Origin: Allomyces macrogynus ATCC 38327
Lineage: Eukaryota; Blastocladiomycota; Blastocladiomycetes; Blastocladiales; Blastocladiaceae
Assembly: GCA_000151295.1 (NCBI GenBank)
Contig: GG745367.1
Coordinates: 51,235 to 81,158 of the forward strand
Direction of reading: 5' to 3'
Length of the DNA stretch: 29,924 nucleotides
Under the pieces are notes generated by a model. It did not search any database. It was given only the letters and a program-made list of their open reading frames with translations, and was not told the DNA's origin. The translations under genes were made by a program, and so were the position numbers. This document shows positions 29,758 to 29,924 of this stretch, one piece after another (the stretch's first letter is position 1; each line of letters starts with the position of its first letter).

Positions 29758-29924
<167 letters not shown>

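Overview
The window looks like nuclear DNA of a GC-rich, intron-containing fungus. Coding regions are strongly GC-rich. They encode long low-complexity Pro/Ala/Ser/Asp proteins, and every supported intron is short (66 to 112 nt), GT-AG and nearly always begins GTACG. A protein ending in a pericentrin/AKAP450-type PACT centrosome-targeting domain points to an organism with a centriole or comparable microtubule-organising centre. Together with GATA and RGS proteins this best suits a zoosporic fungus such as a member of Blastocladiomycota (Catenaria or Allomyces type). That placement is inference; no rRNA or other phylogenetic marker is present.

Layout: (1) 1-251 is an AT-rich leader with a poly(A) tract. 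(2) 252-4492 (+) is a three-exon gene for a 1367-aa protein with two GATA zinc fingers, each completed only by splicing. (3) 4859-12914 (-), convergent with it, is a three-exon gene for a ~2637-aa coiled-coil protein with a C-terminal PACT domain. (4) 13489-15190 (+), divergent from (3), is a two-exon gene of unknown function with a C-terminal coiled coil. (5) 15191-17756 has no convincing gene. (6) 17997-21115 (+) is a two-exon, TATA-promoter gene for a 1011-aa protein with a central linker-histone (H15) winged helix. (7) 22191-23324 (-) encodes an RGS-domain protein. (8) 24395-26299 (-) encodes a Pro-rich protein with a possible split PH-like fold. (9) 28167-29739 (+) encodes a second H15-domain protein, related to (6), also with a TATA box and with an upstream ORF. 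(10) The window ends in a long (TA)n tract.

The genes do not form one pathway, and eukaryotic neighbours need not. The themes are nuclear regulation (the GATA protein and two H15 proteins), the microtubule-organising centre (the PACT protein, possibly sharing a promoter region with the unknown coiled-coil gene) and signalling (the RGS and PH-like proteins). The most interesting items are the PACT protein with its repeated coiled-coil modules and a stop-free in-frame intron inside the PACT domain, and the pair of large H15 proteins. These two share near-identical DNA in the domain core but have introns offset by 10 nt. All exon joins were deduced from reading frame, splice signals and domain continuity, not from transcript data.
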